The notes: generated from the sequence alone by a model not told the origin. 64,000 nucleotides of DNA from Neisseriaceae bacterium JH1-16 (GCA_025989215.1 JAPDNP010000001.1:558001-622000); one strand, 5' to 3'; positions 7,038 through 16,683 are shown, numbered from the stretch's first letter. Program-made: numbers and translations.

Positions 7038-8444
7038 CTACTGAAGCTGCATCATTCGGGGTTGGGTCAATGATTCCGGGTTCAGCACGGCATTGAGCTG
7101 CTCGCGGCTCAGCAAACCATGGGATAGGACGATGTCGAATACGCTGCCGCCGGTGGCGTGGGCTTCGGCGGCAACCTCGGTGGCGGCGGCATAGCCGATG
7201 AACGGGTTGAGCGCGGTGACGAGGCCGATCGAATTTTCCACCGACTTGCGCAGATGGTCGCGGTTGGCAGTGATGCCTTTCACGCAGTGCTCGGTCAACG
7301 TGTGGCAGGCATTTGCCAGGTGCTGAATGCTGCGGAACAGGCTATAGGCGATCACCGGCTCGAAGGCATTGAGCTGCAGCTGACCGGCTTCGGCGGCCAT
7401 GGTCACGGTCATATCGTTGCCGATGACCTCATAGGCGACCTGGGTCACCACTTCCGGAATCACCGGGTTGACCTTGCCCGGCATGATCGACGAGCCGGCC
7501 TGACGAGCCGGCAGGTTGATCTCGCCAAAACCGGCGCGGGGGCCGCTCGACAGCAGGCGCAGGTCGTTGCAGCTCTTGGACAGTTTGACCGCCACGCGCT
7601 TGAGGACGCCGGAGAGCTGCACGAAGGCACCACAGTCCTGGGTGGCTTCGATCAGGTTGGGGGCGGTAACCAGTGGCAGACCGGTGATCGCCGACAGGTG
7701 TTTGCACACCTTCGCCGCATAGTCCGGGTGAGCGTTAATGCCGGTGCCGATCGCCGTGGCGCCCAGGTTGATTTCCAGCATCAGCTGACCCGCTTCGCCC
7801 AGGCGCAACTCATCCTCGCCGAGCATCACGGCGTAGGTCATGAATTCCTGGCCGAGCGTCATCGGAACCGCATCCTGCAACTGGGTGCGGCCCATTTTCA
7901 GCACGTCCTTGAACTCATCGGCCTTGTCGGCAAAGGCGCCGCGCAAGGTCGTCATCATTCGCACCAGTTGCTGCACACCATTCCAGGTTGCCACGCGCAA
8001 GGCGGTCGGGTACACGTCGTTGGTGGACTGGCCCAGGTTGACGTGCTCGTTCGGGTGCAGGTGCTGGTATTCGCCCTTGCCATGGCCGAGCAACTCCAGC
8101 GCACGGTTGGCGATGACCTCGTTGGCATTCATATTGGTCGAGGTGCCGGCCCCGCCCTGAATCACGTCGACCACGAACTGTTCATGCAGGCGGCCGGTAC
8201 GGATTTCTTCACAGGCCGCCGCGATCGCCTGGGTGAGGCGGTCGTCCAGCAGCCCCAGCTCGTTATTGGCGAGGGCGGCAGCCTGCTTGATCGCGGCCAG
8301 CGCATTGATCAGCTCGGCATAGCTGGAGATGGTCTGGCCGGTGATCGGGAAGTTTTCGACGGCGCGTAGCGTGTGTACGCCCCAGTAGACATCGGCCGGG
8401 ATGTCGCGATTGCCCAACAGGTCGTGTTCGATGCGGGTGTTCAT
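7038..8444 (-). CDS. aspA: Aspartate ammonia-lyase
   Basis: The 468-residue protein catalyses reversible deamination of L-aspartate to fumarate and ammonia. It matches the fumarase/aspartase superfamily over its full length: IEHDLLG at the N-terminus, GAGTSTNMNANEV near residues 97-109, and the signature SSIMPGKVNP near residue 318 that carries the catalytic serine. The length equals the usual aspartase. The N-terminus (IEHDLLGNRDIPADVYWGVH) favours aspartase over class II fumarase. A LysR-type gene ends 119 bp upstream on the same strand and may regulate it. The GC-rich coding style matches the neighbouring core genes. Confidence 0.95.
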   Translation of the reverse strand: MNTRIEHDLLGNRDIPADVYWGVHTLRAVENFPITGQTISSYAELINALAAIKQAAALANNELGLLDDRLTQAIAAACEEIRTGRLHEQFVVDVIQGGAGTSTNMNANEVIANRALELLGHGKGEYQHLHPNEHVNLGQSTNDVYPTALRVATWNGVQQLVRMMTTLRGAFADKADEFKDVLKMGRTQLQDAVPMTLGQEFMTYAVMLGEDELRLGEAGQLMLEINLGATAIGTGINAHPDYAAKVCKHLSAITGLPLVTAPNLIEATQDCGAFVQLSGVLKRVAVKLSKSCNDLRLLSSGPRAGFGEINLPARQAGSSIMPGKVNPVIPEVVTQVAYEVIGNDMTVTMAAEAGQLQLNAFEPVIAYSLFRSIQHLANACHTLTEHCVKGITANRDHLRKSVENSIGLVTALNPFIGYAAATEVAAEAHATGGSVFDIVLSHGLLSREQLNAVLNPESLTQPRMMQLQ

Positions 8445-8563
8445 AGAGGGTTCGTCTTTCAGGGTGGGGGCTGATGGGAACGCACTCTAGGCGCTGAGGG
8501 TCAGGGCTGGCTAATTCCGAATACCGATAGGGGCATGCTTTTTTTGCATAACCTGAAGGTGGC

Positions 8564-9475
8564 TCAGATTGGGGCATAACGCTGCTGCAAAAAGGACCAG
8601 AATGCCTCGACCGAGGGGCGGCTGGGTTTGCGGCTGCGGTATAGCCGTATCTCCATATCGACTTCCCAGCCGGCCTCGGCGGCCGGGGCCAACTGGCCGT
8701 AACGGACTTCGCGGGTGACCGCGCTTTGCGGCAAGAACGCCACACCATGGCCTTCCAAAACCATGTTCTTCAGGCCTTCGGCCATGTCGGTTTCATAACG
8801 CAAGTTGAGGTGGCAGGGGGCGGGGGCCGTATCGAGGATCAGTTCGGTCATCAGGCGGAAATAGGCGTTGGCGGCATAGCCCAGGAACGGTATCGGTTGC
8901 TCCGGGGTACCGGGCAGGCTAAAGAGTGGTACACGCTGCCGGTCGCAACGGGCATAGGGACGCAGGCGCTCCATTCCGATACGTAGGCCGAGGTAGCGGC
9001 TTTCTTCGAGCTCTACCGGCTTCTTCGGATGGTGGTAGCACAACAGCAGGTCGGTGCCGCCCTCGACCAGTGCCAGCAAGGCATCGTGGACGTTGCTGGC
9101 CTGCAGGCGACAAGCCAGTTGGCCGAACCGCTCCTCCACCTGGGTTAGCCATTTGGGGAAGAACGAGAAGGACAACGTATGCGGTACGGCGAACTCCAGC
9201 GTCTCTTCCGGTAGTGGCTTCATACCCTGCAGCAGGGCACGAGTGGCCTGGATCTGATTGAGCATGCTGACGGCCTGCTCGCGGAATACCTCGCCGGCGG
9301 CGGTCAGCGTGGTCGGGTAGGAGGTCCGGTCGATCAGTTCGGTTCCGACCCAGCTTTCCAGTGCCCGGATTCGGCGCGAAAAAGCGGGCTGGGTCAGGTG
9401 TCGTGCCTGAGCCGAGCGGGTAAAACTGCCGGTGTCGGCCAATACCAGGAAGTCTTCTAGCCAACGTGTTTCCAT
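8564..9475 (-). CDS. LysR-type transcriptional regulator
   Basis: A 303-residue regulator. The N-terminal winged helix spans about residues 1-60 (LEDFLVLADTGSFTRSAQARHLTQPAFSRRIRALE is covered by positions 5-39). The rest is the periplasmic-binding-like effector domain. METRWLEDF at 9475 is the standard LysR start; about 50 residues upstream in frame are junk-like. It is encoded just upstream of aspA on the same strand. LysR proteins usually bind between themselves and a divergent target, but here the upstream neighbour is the cysteine-cluster gene on the same strand, so the target is unclear; aspA is one candidate. Confidence 0.9.
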   Translation of the reverse strand: METRWLEDFLVLADTGSFTRSAQARHLTQPAFSRRIRALESWVGTELIDRTSYPTTLTAAGEVFREQAVSMLNQIQATRALLQGMKPLPEETLEFAVPHTLSFSFFPKWLTQVEERFGQLACRLQASNVHDALLALVEGGTDLLLCYHHPKKPVELEESRYLGLRIGMERLRPYARCDRQRVPLFSLPGTPEQPIPFLGYAANAYFRLMTELILDTAPAPCHLNLRYETDMAEGLKNMVLEGHGVAFLPQSAVTREVRYGQLAPAAEAGWEVDMEIRLYRSRKPSRPSVEAFWSFLQQRYAPI

Positions 9476-9611
9476 GATGGTTCCGCTAGGTGTTCGTGCA
9501 ATGCCCCAGAAGGGGCAGTGGCATGGGTTCGTGTGTAGGGCAGCTGGAAACCAGGTGCTAGGCAGTCGTGCTGATGAGTTCATTTCGAGGGGCAATCCTT
9601 GCGATCGCCCA

Positions 9612-9965
9612 TCACACCAAGACATGGCGCGTTTCGGAAAAGAACTGGTTGATCTGTTGCTCTATCTGCGGATCAATCATGACTTCAGGCCGCCTTCCAT
9701 TCGGGCAAGCCAATCTCGGGGTTGTGCCGAACAGGCGACAAATCAGCGGACGCTCGGCATAGACTTCGCACCCCTTTTCCCCAAGGTGAGGGCAACTCAG
9801 GCTAGCCAAAGCGACTTCATGCTCTTCGTCGCTCTTGAGGGGGAGCCTGGCCATCTCTTCGCTGGAGGTGGTCACCGGTCCACAGCAGTCGTGACACCCG
9901 GGTACGCACTCAAATGATGGGATGCGGCTGCGGAAGAACCGGATCTTTTGACTGGTTGGGGTCAT
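9612..9965 (-). CDS. YkgJ family cysteine-cluster protein
   Basis: A small 117-residue protein with the YkgJ-type zinc/iron-chelating cluster: CVPGCHDCC at residues 20-28 followed by CPHLGEKGCEVYAERPLICRLFG near 58-80 (conserved spaced cysteines). The family is widespread and its function is poorly known. It lies upstream of the LysR gene, 136 bp away, with no shared operon signal. The start at 9965 is the only ATG giving the family N-terminus. Confidence 0.85.
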   Translation of the reverse strand: MTPTSQKIRFFRSRIPSFECVPGCHDCCGPVTTSSEEMARLPLKSDEEHEVALASLSCPHLGEKGCEVYAERPLICRLFGTTPRLACPNGRRPEVMIDPQIEQQINQFFSETRHVLV

Positions 9966-10149
9966 TTGATACTTTCTGTAGGGTAAACGCTTCCGCGGTC
10001 ATGGCGCACTTGCACCTTGCTGTCAATCGGCAGTGGCTCAGGCGTGCCTGCATAGTCGATTCAACCCGATATAGATTGAGAGATGATAGCGGATTGGCTA
10101 ACATGAACCACGAGCATTTGCTCGGTGCAACTAACAGGGTAAGTACGCA

Positions 10150-10353
10150 ATGGCAACAGGTACCGTCAAGTGGTTCAATGATGCGAAGGGCTTTGGCTTC
10201 ATTACGCCGGACGAAGGTGGCGAAGATCTATTCGCTCACTTTTCTGCGATCAATTCCAATGGCTTCAAGTCGCTGCAAGAAGGTCAACGAGTGAGCTTCG
10301 ATGTGACCATGGGGCCTAAAGGCAAGCAGGCATCAAATATTCAACCATTGTAA
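10150..10353 (+). CDS. Cold shock protein, CspA family
   Basis: A 67-residue single cold shock domain. RNP1 (KGFGFITP) is at residues 13-20 and RNP2-like DLFAHFS at 26-32, and GTVKWFN opens the fold. These proteins bind single-stranded RNA and act as RNA chaperones. The upstream AT-rich region of about 180 bp could contain the long leader usual for csp genes. A clear terminator follows. Confidence 0.95.
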   Translation: MATGTVKWFNDAKGFGFITPDEGGEDLFAHFSAINSNGFKSLQEGQRVSFDVTMGPKGKQASNIQPL

Positions 10354-10371
10354 GCAATGATTGAATGATAA

Positions 10372-10396
10372 AACCCGGCTGAGGCCGGGTTTTTGT
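10372..10396 (+). terminator. csp terminator
   Basis: An AACCCGGC/GCCGGGTT stem with a short loop is followed by TTTTGTTTT, 19 bp after the cold shock gene. Confidence 0.9.
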
Positions 10397-10464
10397 TTTG
10401 GTGCCTATGCCGATTTCGTTAAGGGCTCCCGGTGGCATCGGTGCGAAAAATGGATAGTATGCCG

Positions 10465-10806
10465 TTAGGCTTTTTTTACAAACTCTGATTTCAGTTTCAT
10501 CGCGCCAATTCCATCGATTTTGCAATCAATGTCATGGTCGCCTTCAACAAGACGAATGTTCTTGACCTTGGTGCCCACCTTGACGACTAATGAAGAGCCT
10601 TTGACTTTGAGGTCTTTGATTACGGTAACCGTATCGCCATCCTGCAATACATTTCCATTCGCATCATGAATTACGCGAGCCTGGTCATCACCCGTGGCTT
10701 CAGTATTTTTATCCCATTCATGGGAGCACTCTGGACAGATGTATAAATTGCCATCTTCGTAGGTGTACTCGGAATTGCATTGTGGACATTTAGGAAGGGC
10801 ACTCAT
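10465..10806 (-). CDS. PhnA/YjdM family zinc-ribbon protein
   Basis: The 113-residue protein begins with a zinc ribbon (CPQC at residues 8-11 and CPEC at 24-27) and continues with a conserved PhnA domain ([21 protein letters not shown], then [16 protein letters not shown]). This is the YjdM/PhnA type, long misnamed alkylphosphonate protein; its true function is not settled. It is monocistronic, converging on the cold shock gene. The ATG at 10806 has AGGACG about 7 bases before it. Confidence 0.9.
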   Translation of the reverse strand: MSALPKCPQCNSEYTYEDGNLYICPECSHEWDKNTEATGDDQARVIHDANGNVLQDGDTVTVIKDLKVKGSSLVVKVGTKVKNIRLVEGDHDIDCKIDGIGAMKLKSEFVKKA

Positions 10807-11061
10807 GGTTCGTCCTGTTTGATGGTTTGGTTTTTTAGGTTAGGAGAGGCGCTGAATGCAGCCGTTTCTCGGTATTTTGAGAAAGTTGCCCGGATCTCGC
10901 CCATGGAGCATTAGAATGGTAGGTTGCGTCGAATATTTTCGGTAGCATTATACTATAAAAGGCTGGCCTAGTATAGAGTTGGAGCTAGGGCTTCTCTCTA
11001 GGATTGGCTGCCATCGATGCAGTGATGGTGTTCTTTAATGATTTTGTTGTTTAGGTGGCGG

Positions 11062-12450
11062 TTATATAAGGGTGTCGCCATCCAAGTTGCTTGGCTCGGC
11101 TTCTATTTTTATTGTTATTTTTCCACTCTTTTTCGCCAAGTACATACTGTCGTCGGCATGTTTGAGAAGCTGCTGCTCCCCCTCGCCGTGCTCAGGGTAG
11201 TGAGCGATTCCGATGCTCGGCAGTACTAGCAGACTATGACCATCTATTTGCAGGGGACTATCAAAAGCCTTGCGGATTTTTCTTTCCACGATTGAGACGT
11301 GCTCCGTCACATGTGGGTTTTCTAGCAATACCACAAATTCGTCTCCTCCAATGCGAGCAACCGTGTCCGTTTCTCGTATGCACTGCTTGAGCCGACTGGC
11401 GACCTCCTGCAGCAATAAGTCACCGGTAGCGTGCCCGAAGGTGTCGTTGACGTGTTTGAATTTGTCCAGGTCGAGGTAAAGCAGGGATAGCCGCCCCTGT
11501 TCCCGGCGAGCTCTTGCCAGCGCCGTCTTCAGACGATCATGCAGGAGCCCTCGATTGGGTAGCTTGGTCAACTCGTCGTACTGCGCCATGTACTGCAGTC
11601 GGGCCTGTAACTGTTTTCGCTCAATCGCGGTGGCGATCTGTGTGGACACGTACTGCAACAGTTCTTGGTCCTTGTCGGTGTAGCATGTGTCGCCCGAATA
11701 GCTTTTCAACACCAAGGCACCAATGGTCCCTTTGTTCGAATTCAGAGGAGCGCCCAGCCAGCACAACGAAGCCTTCCCGAAAATGGCTCTTAAATGCCCA
11801 GGGAGGATAGCCAAGGCGTCAGAGGTCATCAGCAGCGATTGCCCGGTGCGGATAATCTCGGCACTGAAGGTGCATGCTGCGGGATCTTGTGCCTCAAATT
11901 CTTCGATATGGGCATCTACATGGTAGGGAAAGCTTAGCTGACCCGTTTTCTCATCGAGCAATGCAACCGAAAAGTTCTGGGCGGGCAGTAGTTTGCCGAT
12001 GATCTGATGAATTTGCTGAAACAGCGCCGGTAGATCCCCTGCGGCGTGCGCTGCTTCGGAAATGGCGTAGAGTGCGGCCTGCATTGACTCTGCTCGCTTA
12101 CGTTCGGTGATGTCGCGCGCGACGGCAATCCTGAGTTGGTCTGCTTCTGACCAGCGGGCTGACCACATGATGTGGACAACCCTGCCATCCTTGCGGAGGT
12201 AGCGGTTCTCGAAGTGAGGGTTGGGTTGCCCTGCCATGATCAGCTTGGCCGCCTGCAGGGTTCGTTCCCGGTCCTCGGGAACCACCATCTCGATCATGGC
12301 CTTGCCGATCATTTCTTCAGCGGTGTAGCCGAAGATGCGCTCGCAAGCTGCGCTGACAAACACAAAGTACCCTTCGGCATCGACGACACAAATGGTGTCG
12401 AGTAGAAGGTCCATGAAGCTTGCCAAGGGAACGTGGGTTTTCATGGCCAT
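11062..12450 (-). CDS. PAS-GAF-GGDEF diguanylate cyclase
   Basis: A 462-residue soluble sensor enzyme that would make cyclic di-GMP from two GTP. A PAS domain with PAC tail covers about residues 8-120, a GAF domain about 135-280, and the cyclase domain about 300-455. The active-site motif GGDEF is at 368-372. An RETD inhibitory site lies at 359-362, exactly five residues before it, so product feedback is expected. There is no EAL domain. Two in-frame ATGs (12450 and 12444) could start it and neither has a strong ribosome site. The gene stands alone. Confidence 0.93.
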   Translation of the reverse strand: MAMKTHVPLASFMDLLLDTICVVDAEGYFVFVSAACERIFGYTAEEMIGKAMIEMVVPEDRERTLQAAKLIMAGQPNPHFENRYLRKDGRVVHIMWSARWSEADQLRIAVARDITERKRAESMQAALYAISEAAHAAGDLPALFQQIHQIIGKLLPAQNFSVALLDEKTGQLSFPYHVDAHIEEFEAQDPAACTFSAEIIRTGQSLLMTSDALAILPGHLRAIFGKASLCWLGAPLNSNKGTIGALVLKSYSGDTCYTDKDQELLQYVSTQIATAIERKQLQARLQYMAQYDELTKLPNRGLLHDRLKTALARARREQGRLSLLYLDLDKFKHVNDTFGHATGDLLLQEVASRLKQCIRETDTVARIGGDEFVVLLENPHVTEHVSIVERKIRKAFDSPLQIDGHSLLVLPSIGIAHYPEHGEGEQQLLKHADDSMYLAKKSGKITIKIEAEPSNLDGDTLI

Positions 12451-12842
12451 GTCTCGTAAGTGCTACATGCCAAAGCTACGCTGTGCGTAGAGGCTGATGG
12501 TTTCTGTCCGCGTGTGGTTCGATCATTTGGATATCATTGCACGCTACTTCGGCAAGTGACAGCGCTGAGGGTGGCGAATGCGTTGGTAAGCCTGCAACCC
12601 TTATCATATTAATTAGGGTAGTCGGTCTTTGTAGTGATTTGTGCTATAGCCTGTGCATGAAGTGCCGGTGAGTCGATGCCCCATCGGCACGACCGTATTT
12701 ATGGCATTCAAGTGTTGAATTTGATCGGTGAAGACGAAAGGGGCACGGTTATTCGCCGTGCCCCTTTGTGCGTTAAGTTGATGCCTGCTGCAATTAATAT
12801 GCATACCGCGATAAATTAATTTGCAAGCATAATATCGGCTAA
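12451..12842. other. 392-bp intergenic stretch
   Basis: Between msrB and the diguanylate cyclase I see only the GGGGCACGG hairpin at 12738-12766 and AT-rich DNA (for example around 12601-12620 and 12796-12850). No gene on either strand is supported. Confidence 0.5.
12738..12766 (-). terminator. msrB terminator
   Basis: An AAGGGGCACGG / CCGTGCCCCTT stem lies 77 bp after the msrB stop, followed on the minus strand by a short T run. Confidence 0.65.
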
Positions 12843-13241
12843 TTATTCCTTTGGAATAAAACTCAATGCCACCGAATTGATGCAATAGCGTTCGCCTGTC
12901 GGTTCCGGGCCATCGGGAAATACATGGCCAAGATGGGCATCGCACTGAGCGCAGCGCACCTCGACCCGGACCATGCCATGGCTGGTATCGGTGAGGCGCA
13001 CGATGCTGTCGGGTACGGCTTCTTCCCAGAAGCTGGGCCAGCCGCAGCCGGCATCGAACTTGGTGTTCGATTCGAACAACAGGGCATCGCAGCAGATGCA
13101 ATGGTATTGGCCTTGCTCGGTGCGGTAGTAGTGTTCACCACTGAACGGCCGCTCGGTACCGGCCTGTCGGGTGACGCGGTACTGCTCGGAGGTGAGCTGT
13201 TCCTGCCATTCGGCATCGCTCTTGCGCACGGTGTCGTTCAT
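12843..13241 (-). CDS. msrB: Peptide-methionine (R)-S-oxide reductase
   Basis: This 132-residue enzyme repairs methionine-R-sulfoxide in proteins. Zinc ligands C48, C51, C97 and C100 are present. The catalytic cysteine is C120 in [10 protein letters not shown], and C66 (DAGCGWPSF) can serve as resolving cysteine. It has no signal peptide, so it acts in the cytoplasm. The length is normal for a stand-alone MsrB. It starts 18 bp after the stop of the phosphatase gene on the same strand, so the two may be co-transcribed. Confidence 0.96.
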   Translation of the reverse strand: MNDTVRKSDAEWQEQLTSEQYRVTRQAGTERPFSGEHYYRTEQGQYHCICCDALLFESNTKFDAGCGWPSFWEEAVPDSIVRLTDTSHGMVRVEVRCAQCDAHLGHVFPDGPEPTGERYCINSVALSFIPKE

Positions 13242-13259
13242 GAGGGCTCCTGCATTCGG

Positions 13260-13910
13260 TCAAAGTTCATCGAGGGCTTGGGGTAAGTGGCGGTCGTCGG
13301 CCCAGTCGTCGAGCCGCCATTCATGGCCGTCGTGCGAGATCCAGTTGAGTGCGGCATTGGGAATGGCGAAGTCGCGTGCTCCATCGAGCGATTTTCCCGT
13401 AGCCAGTCGTCGCACGACATCGAGCACGCCGCCGTGGGTCACCACGACAACGCGGCCGCCGGGGTGGCGCTCCAGCATATGACCGAGGAAGTGCCGCAAT
13501 CGTTCGGCCAACTTGAGCAGTGTTTCGCCGCCCCCCAGGTCGTGGTCGACTACGCGTTGTTGCATGGCGAGCTGCAGGTCAGGGCGCTGTGCGGCGGCTT
13601 GTTCCGGCGTCAGCCCTTGCAGTTGGCCGAAGTGACGCTCGCGCAGTGACGGCGTCAGTTGCACCGGCAACGCGAGTCGCGCTGCGATAGGAGTGGCGGT
13701 GTCGTGGGTGCGTTCCAGGTCGCTACTGTACAAGGCGCTGAAGGGGGCTTTGGCCGCCAGTCTTGCCAGCCGCTCGGCGAGCAGCAGGGCTTGCTTGCGG
13801 CCGGTGTCGTTCAAAGGGGTGTCGAGCTGGCCCTGCAGGCGGCGCTCACGGTTCCAACTGGTTTCGCCGTGGCGGACCAGGCAGAGGCGGGTAGGCGGTA
13901 GTGGGCTCAT
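13260..13910 (-). CDS. Histidine phosphatase family protein
   Basis: A 216-residue phosphoglycerate-mutase-like phosphatase. The RHG motif LVRHGE is at residues 11-16 (phospho-accepting H14), ERHFGQLQG follows at about 95, and the second catalytic His is in VVVVTHGGVLD near 155. Related enzymes include GpmB-type phosphatases and the alpha-ribazole phosphatase CobC. Because a cobalamin locus lies 7 kb away, the latter is possible, but nothing in the sequence decides it. I took the ATG at 13910, which gives the family N-terminus; a longer reading into the next gene is not credible. Confidence 0.9.
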   Translation of the reverse strand: MSPLPPTRLCLVRHGETSWNRERRLQGQLDTPLNDTGRKQALLLAERLARLAAKAPFSALYSSDLERTHDTATPIAARLALPVQLTPSLRERHFGQLQGLTPEQAAAQRPDLQLAMQQRVVDHDLGGGETLLKLAERLRHFLGHMLERHPGGRVVVVTHGGVLDVVRRLATGKSLDGARDFAIPNAALNWISHDGHEWRLDDWADDRHLPQALDEL

Positions 13911-13951
13911 GGCTCGATCATAGCAGCATGCCGCGCCGCGCTGACAAGCGC

Positions 13952-14842
13952 TTATAGCGCCACGGCGCGACTCAGGCCCAGCCACAGTCCGAGCGGTACG
14001 AACAGCAGGCTGGCCAAGTTGCCGACCAGTACGATCGAGGCCATCTTGTCCGGCTCCTGCACATAACGTTCGGCCATCAGGAAATTCAACACCGCCGGCG
14101 GTAGCGCACCGAACAGAAAGACCAGAGCGATCTGAGTCTGGTCGAGGCGCAACAGCGGGCTCAGTAGCGCCGCTGCGAGCAGTCCGGTGAGCGGGCAGAC
14201 CACGCCGGCAAGCAGACTGCGTCCCCAGCCTCTCCAGTGCACGTCGACCATCCGCACTCCCAACGCGAACAGCATCAGAGGAATCGACACGTCGCCGAGC
14301 ATCTTTACCGGCAGGAGCAGCCAGTCGGGCAGATGCAAACCGGCCAACCCGCAGCCAAAGCCGGCCAGTGTTGCCAGTACGATGGGGTTGCGGGCCAGTT
14401 CCGTGAGCGAGGCACGTTGGCCGAAAATCACCGCGCCCAGGGTGAAGTGCAACAGGTTGGACACCACGAACAGCACGACGAAGCCGTTGAAGCCGCCGTG
14501 GCCGAAGGCCAGCAGCGCCAGCGGCAGGCCCATATTGCCGCAATTGTTGAACATCGACGGCGGCAGCAGGGTGCGCGGCGAGTAACCGAGCAGGCGTGCC
14601 GCAGGCCAGGCCAGCAGGCCCGACAGCAGCACGATGCCGAGCGCGGCCGGCAGCATTTTCCAGTGTTCGGCCAAGTGGAAGTCTTTGGCGGCCAGTACCG
14701 AGAACAGCAGCAGGGGGACGCACACGTCCATATTGAGCTTGTTGGCCGCGCTCATGTCGGGGCGGTGGCGGCGGCCGTACAGCCAGCCGGTCAGCACGAT
14801 CAGCAAGACCGGCAGAATGATGAAAAGAATACGTTCGAACAT
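13952..14842 (-). CDS. AEC family (auxin efflux carrier-like) transporter
   Basis: A 296-residue inner membrane protein with about ten hydrophobic segments in two repeats of five. Conserved features include LNMDVCVPLLLFSVL near residue 35 and MFNNCGNMGLPLALLAFG near residue 96, typical of the AEC/malonate-malate efflux family (Mem_trans). Substrates of bacterial members are organic anions or unknown. The start at 14842 begins the first membrane helix. It is downstream of dgt on the same strand with 50 bp between. Confidence 0.88.
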   Translation of the reverse strand: MFERILFIILPVLLIVLTGWLYGRRHRPDMSAANKLNMDVCVPLLLFSVLAAKDFHLAEHWKMLPAALGIVLLSGLLAWPAARLLGYSPRTLLPPSMFNNCGNMGLPLALLAFGHGGFNGFVVLFVVSNLLHFTLGAVIFGQRASLTELARNPIVLATLAGFGCGLAGLHLPDWLLLPVKMLGDVSIPLMLFALGVRMVDVHWRGWGRSLLAGVVCPLTGLLAAALLSPLLRLDQTQIALVFLFGALPPAVLNFLMAERYVQEPDKMASIVLVGNLASLLFVPLGLWLGLSRAVAL

Positions 14843-14892
14843 GATGACAACCGGACGTAGCGACACGTCCGGGCAAGGTGAGGGGTTGCGAG

Positions 14893-16296
14893 TTAAAGGA
14901 TGCCGACGCCGGACAGTTCGCGGGCGAGGTTGGCCGCGGCGTTGTCGGTCATGCTGCCGACCAGGTCCAGCACCTTCATGTAGGCGCTGTAGAGCGTATC
15001 GCTGGCCTCGATAGGGGTATCGGCCAGCAAGCCCAGCGCCAGCTTCTGGCGAGAGGTCAGCTCTTCCGGGGCGGTGACGCGCATATGCACCGCCGGAACC
15101 AGGATGTCGAGCAGAGTGCCAAGGCAGGGGAAGGACGCGATTTCGGTGATCAGCTTGCTGCGATGGTTGTAGATACGCTGGCTGGCGATACGTTTGGCCT
15201 GCAGCAGCGTATCGCGCAGCTGAGGCTCGCACACGTCGATCAGATCCTTGCCCTGGAAGGCACCTGCCAGCAGCGCCGGTTGGTGCAGCATGAATTTTTC
15301 CGCCACCTCGCTGACGCATCGGCCGATCGCCACGCCGCGGATGGTGGCGCATTTCTGGCGAATGCTGTGGTTGGCCCAGGCCCGTTCCACCTCGCCCAGT
15401 GACGAGAACAGGCTTTCGAACTCGCGTACGTCGAGAATGCCGATCTCGACCGCGTCTTCCAGGTCGAGAATGGCATAGCAAATGTCGTCGGCCGCTTCCA
15501 TCAGATAGGACAGCGGGTGGCGGCACCATTGATTGTCGGCCCGGCGCAGCAGGCCGAGCTCGGCGGCAATCGCCTCAAAGTAGGGGCGTTCGGCCTGGTA
15601 GATATTGAACTTGTCGCGCTCGTAGGCGGCTTGGGCATCGGCGGTCCATGGGTATTTGACCAGTGCGCCGATCGCCGCCGCCGTCAGGCGCATGCCGCCT
15701 TCGCCAGCATACATTTCCAGCGAGGCGACCATGCGCAGGCCGTGGGCATTGCCTTCGTAGGTGGTGATATCGCGCGCCTGCTCTGGGCTTAACCCAACCA
15801 GCAGCGACGCATGGGCCGGGTCGCGGAACCAGTCGCGCAGCGCGTCCTCGCCGGTGTGGCCAAACGGCGGGTTGCCGATGTCGTGGGCGAGGCAGGCTAC
15901 TTGTACCACGGCGCCGATATCGAACGGCGTGTAGCCGGCCGGCAGGAAACCACCGTGCTCAAGCATCACACCGACCCGGTTGCCCAGGCTGCGGCCGACG
16001 CTGGCCACTTCGACGCTGTGGGTCAGCCGATTGTGGGTGTGGTCGTGCTGGGCCAGCGGGTGCACCTGGGTCTTGCGGCCGAGGCGGCGAAAGGCGCTGG
16101 AGAACACCACGCGGTCGTGGTCGATATGGAAGTCGCTGCGCAGACCCGGTGCGCCCTCGTTGGTGGCGGGGGTGCGGGTTGGCCGAACGTCGCCGGCGAC
16201 GGTCTTGAAGCGCTTGCTGGACAGTAGCGCAGGCCAGTTCATCACGGTCGGGTTCGGGCTCATCGGGGCAGGTCGGGTTCGCAGATGGCTCATCAT
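14893..16296 (-). CDS. dgt: Deoxyguanosinetriphosphate triphosphohydrolase-like protein
   Basis: An HD-domain dNTP triphosphohydrolase of up to 467 residues. FRRLGRKTQVHPL and the metal-binding pattern H...HD are visible (NRLTHSVEVASVGRSLG near 90-106 and CLAHDIGNPPFGHTGE near 134-149). It hydrolyses dGTP (or dNTPs) to the nucleoside and tripolyphosphate, controlling dNTP pools. The start is uncertain: MNWPALLSSKRF at 16242 fits the usual family N-terminus, ATG 16263 lies between, and none of the three has a clear ribosome site. Confidence 0.93.
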   Translation of the reverse strand: MMSHLRTRPAPMSPNPTVMNWPALLSSKRFKTVAGDVRPTRTPATNEGAPGLRSDFHIDHDRVVFSSAFRRLGRKTQVHPLAQHDHTHNRLTHSVEVASVGRSLGNRVGVMLEHGGFLPAGYTPFDIGAVVQVACLAHDIGNPPFGHTGEDALRDWFRDPAHASLLVGLSPEQARDITTYEGNAHGLRMVASLEMYAGEGGMRLTAAAIGALVKYPWTADAQAAYERDKFNIYQAERPYFEAIAAELGLLRRADNQWCRHPLSYLMEAADDICYAILDLEDAVEIGILDVREFESLFSSLGEVERAWANHSIRQKCATIRGVAIGRCVSEVAEKFMLHQPALLAGAFQGKDLIDVCEPQLRDTLLQAKRIASQRIYNHRSKLITEIASFPCLGTLLDILVPAVHMRVTAPEELTSRQKLALGLLADTPIEASDTLYSAYMKVLDLVGSMTDNAAANLARELSGVGIL

Positions 16297-16368
16297 ACCA
16301 GCTTGGTCGACGCCGGAAACGAACAGGGGCCGACAGTTGTCAGCCCCTGGGATGCGACGCGAGGTCGC

Positions 16369-16578
16369 TTAGTGGTGGATTTGGTGGCCGATCACGCCAC
16401 CGACGGCAGCACCACCGATGGTGCCGAGGGCGTCACCATTGGTCAGCACCGAACCGACTACGGCACCGGCACCAGCACCGATCGCGGTGTTGCGATCGCG
16501 GTGGCTCATGCCGGCACAGCCGGTGACCATGGCGGCCAAGGAGGTGATCACGATGACAGTTTTCAGAGATTGTTTCAT
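16369..16578 (-). CDS. Glycine-zipper lipoprotein (OsmB-like)
   Basis: A 69-residue lipoprotein. The lipobox is VTGC at residues 18-21 after a hydrophobic signal. The mature part is a glycine zipper (AIGAGAGAVVGSVL, then GTIGGAAVGGVIGHQIHH), as in OsmB and the glycine-zipper 2TM domain. These are small envelope proteins, often induced by osmotic or envelope stress. It is flanked by its own AT-rich upstream region (about 16580-16680). Confidence 0.85.
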   Translation of the reverse strand: MKQSLKTVIVITSLAAMVTGCAGMSHRDRNTAIGAGAGAVVGSVLTNGDALGTIGGAAVGGVIGHQIHH

Positions 16579-16683
16579 TACGCATCTCCTGCAATTAGAG
16601 TTATTGATAATTGAATTCTACGGCAGGAGCTCTTCCTGGCCATGAAATGGCCCGGATAAAGTGTTAAAAATCTTTACATTTGA

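Noticed and set aside
7158-8369. Plus-strand open frame over aspA
   Set aside because: It is the antisense of a full-length aspartase; no ribosome site or recognisable domain.
13260-14876. One long protein joining the phosphatase and the preceding region
   Set aside because: The first 300 residues are out of frame with the AEC transporter, which occupies the same DNA; the phosphatase has its own ATG at 13910.
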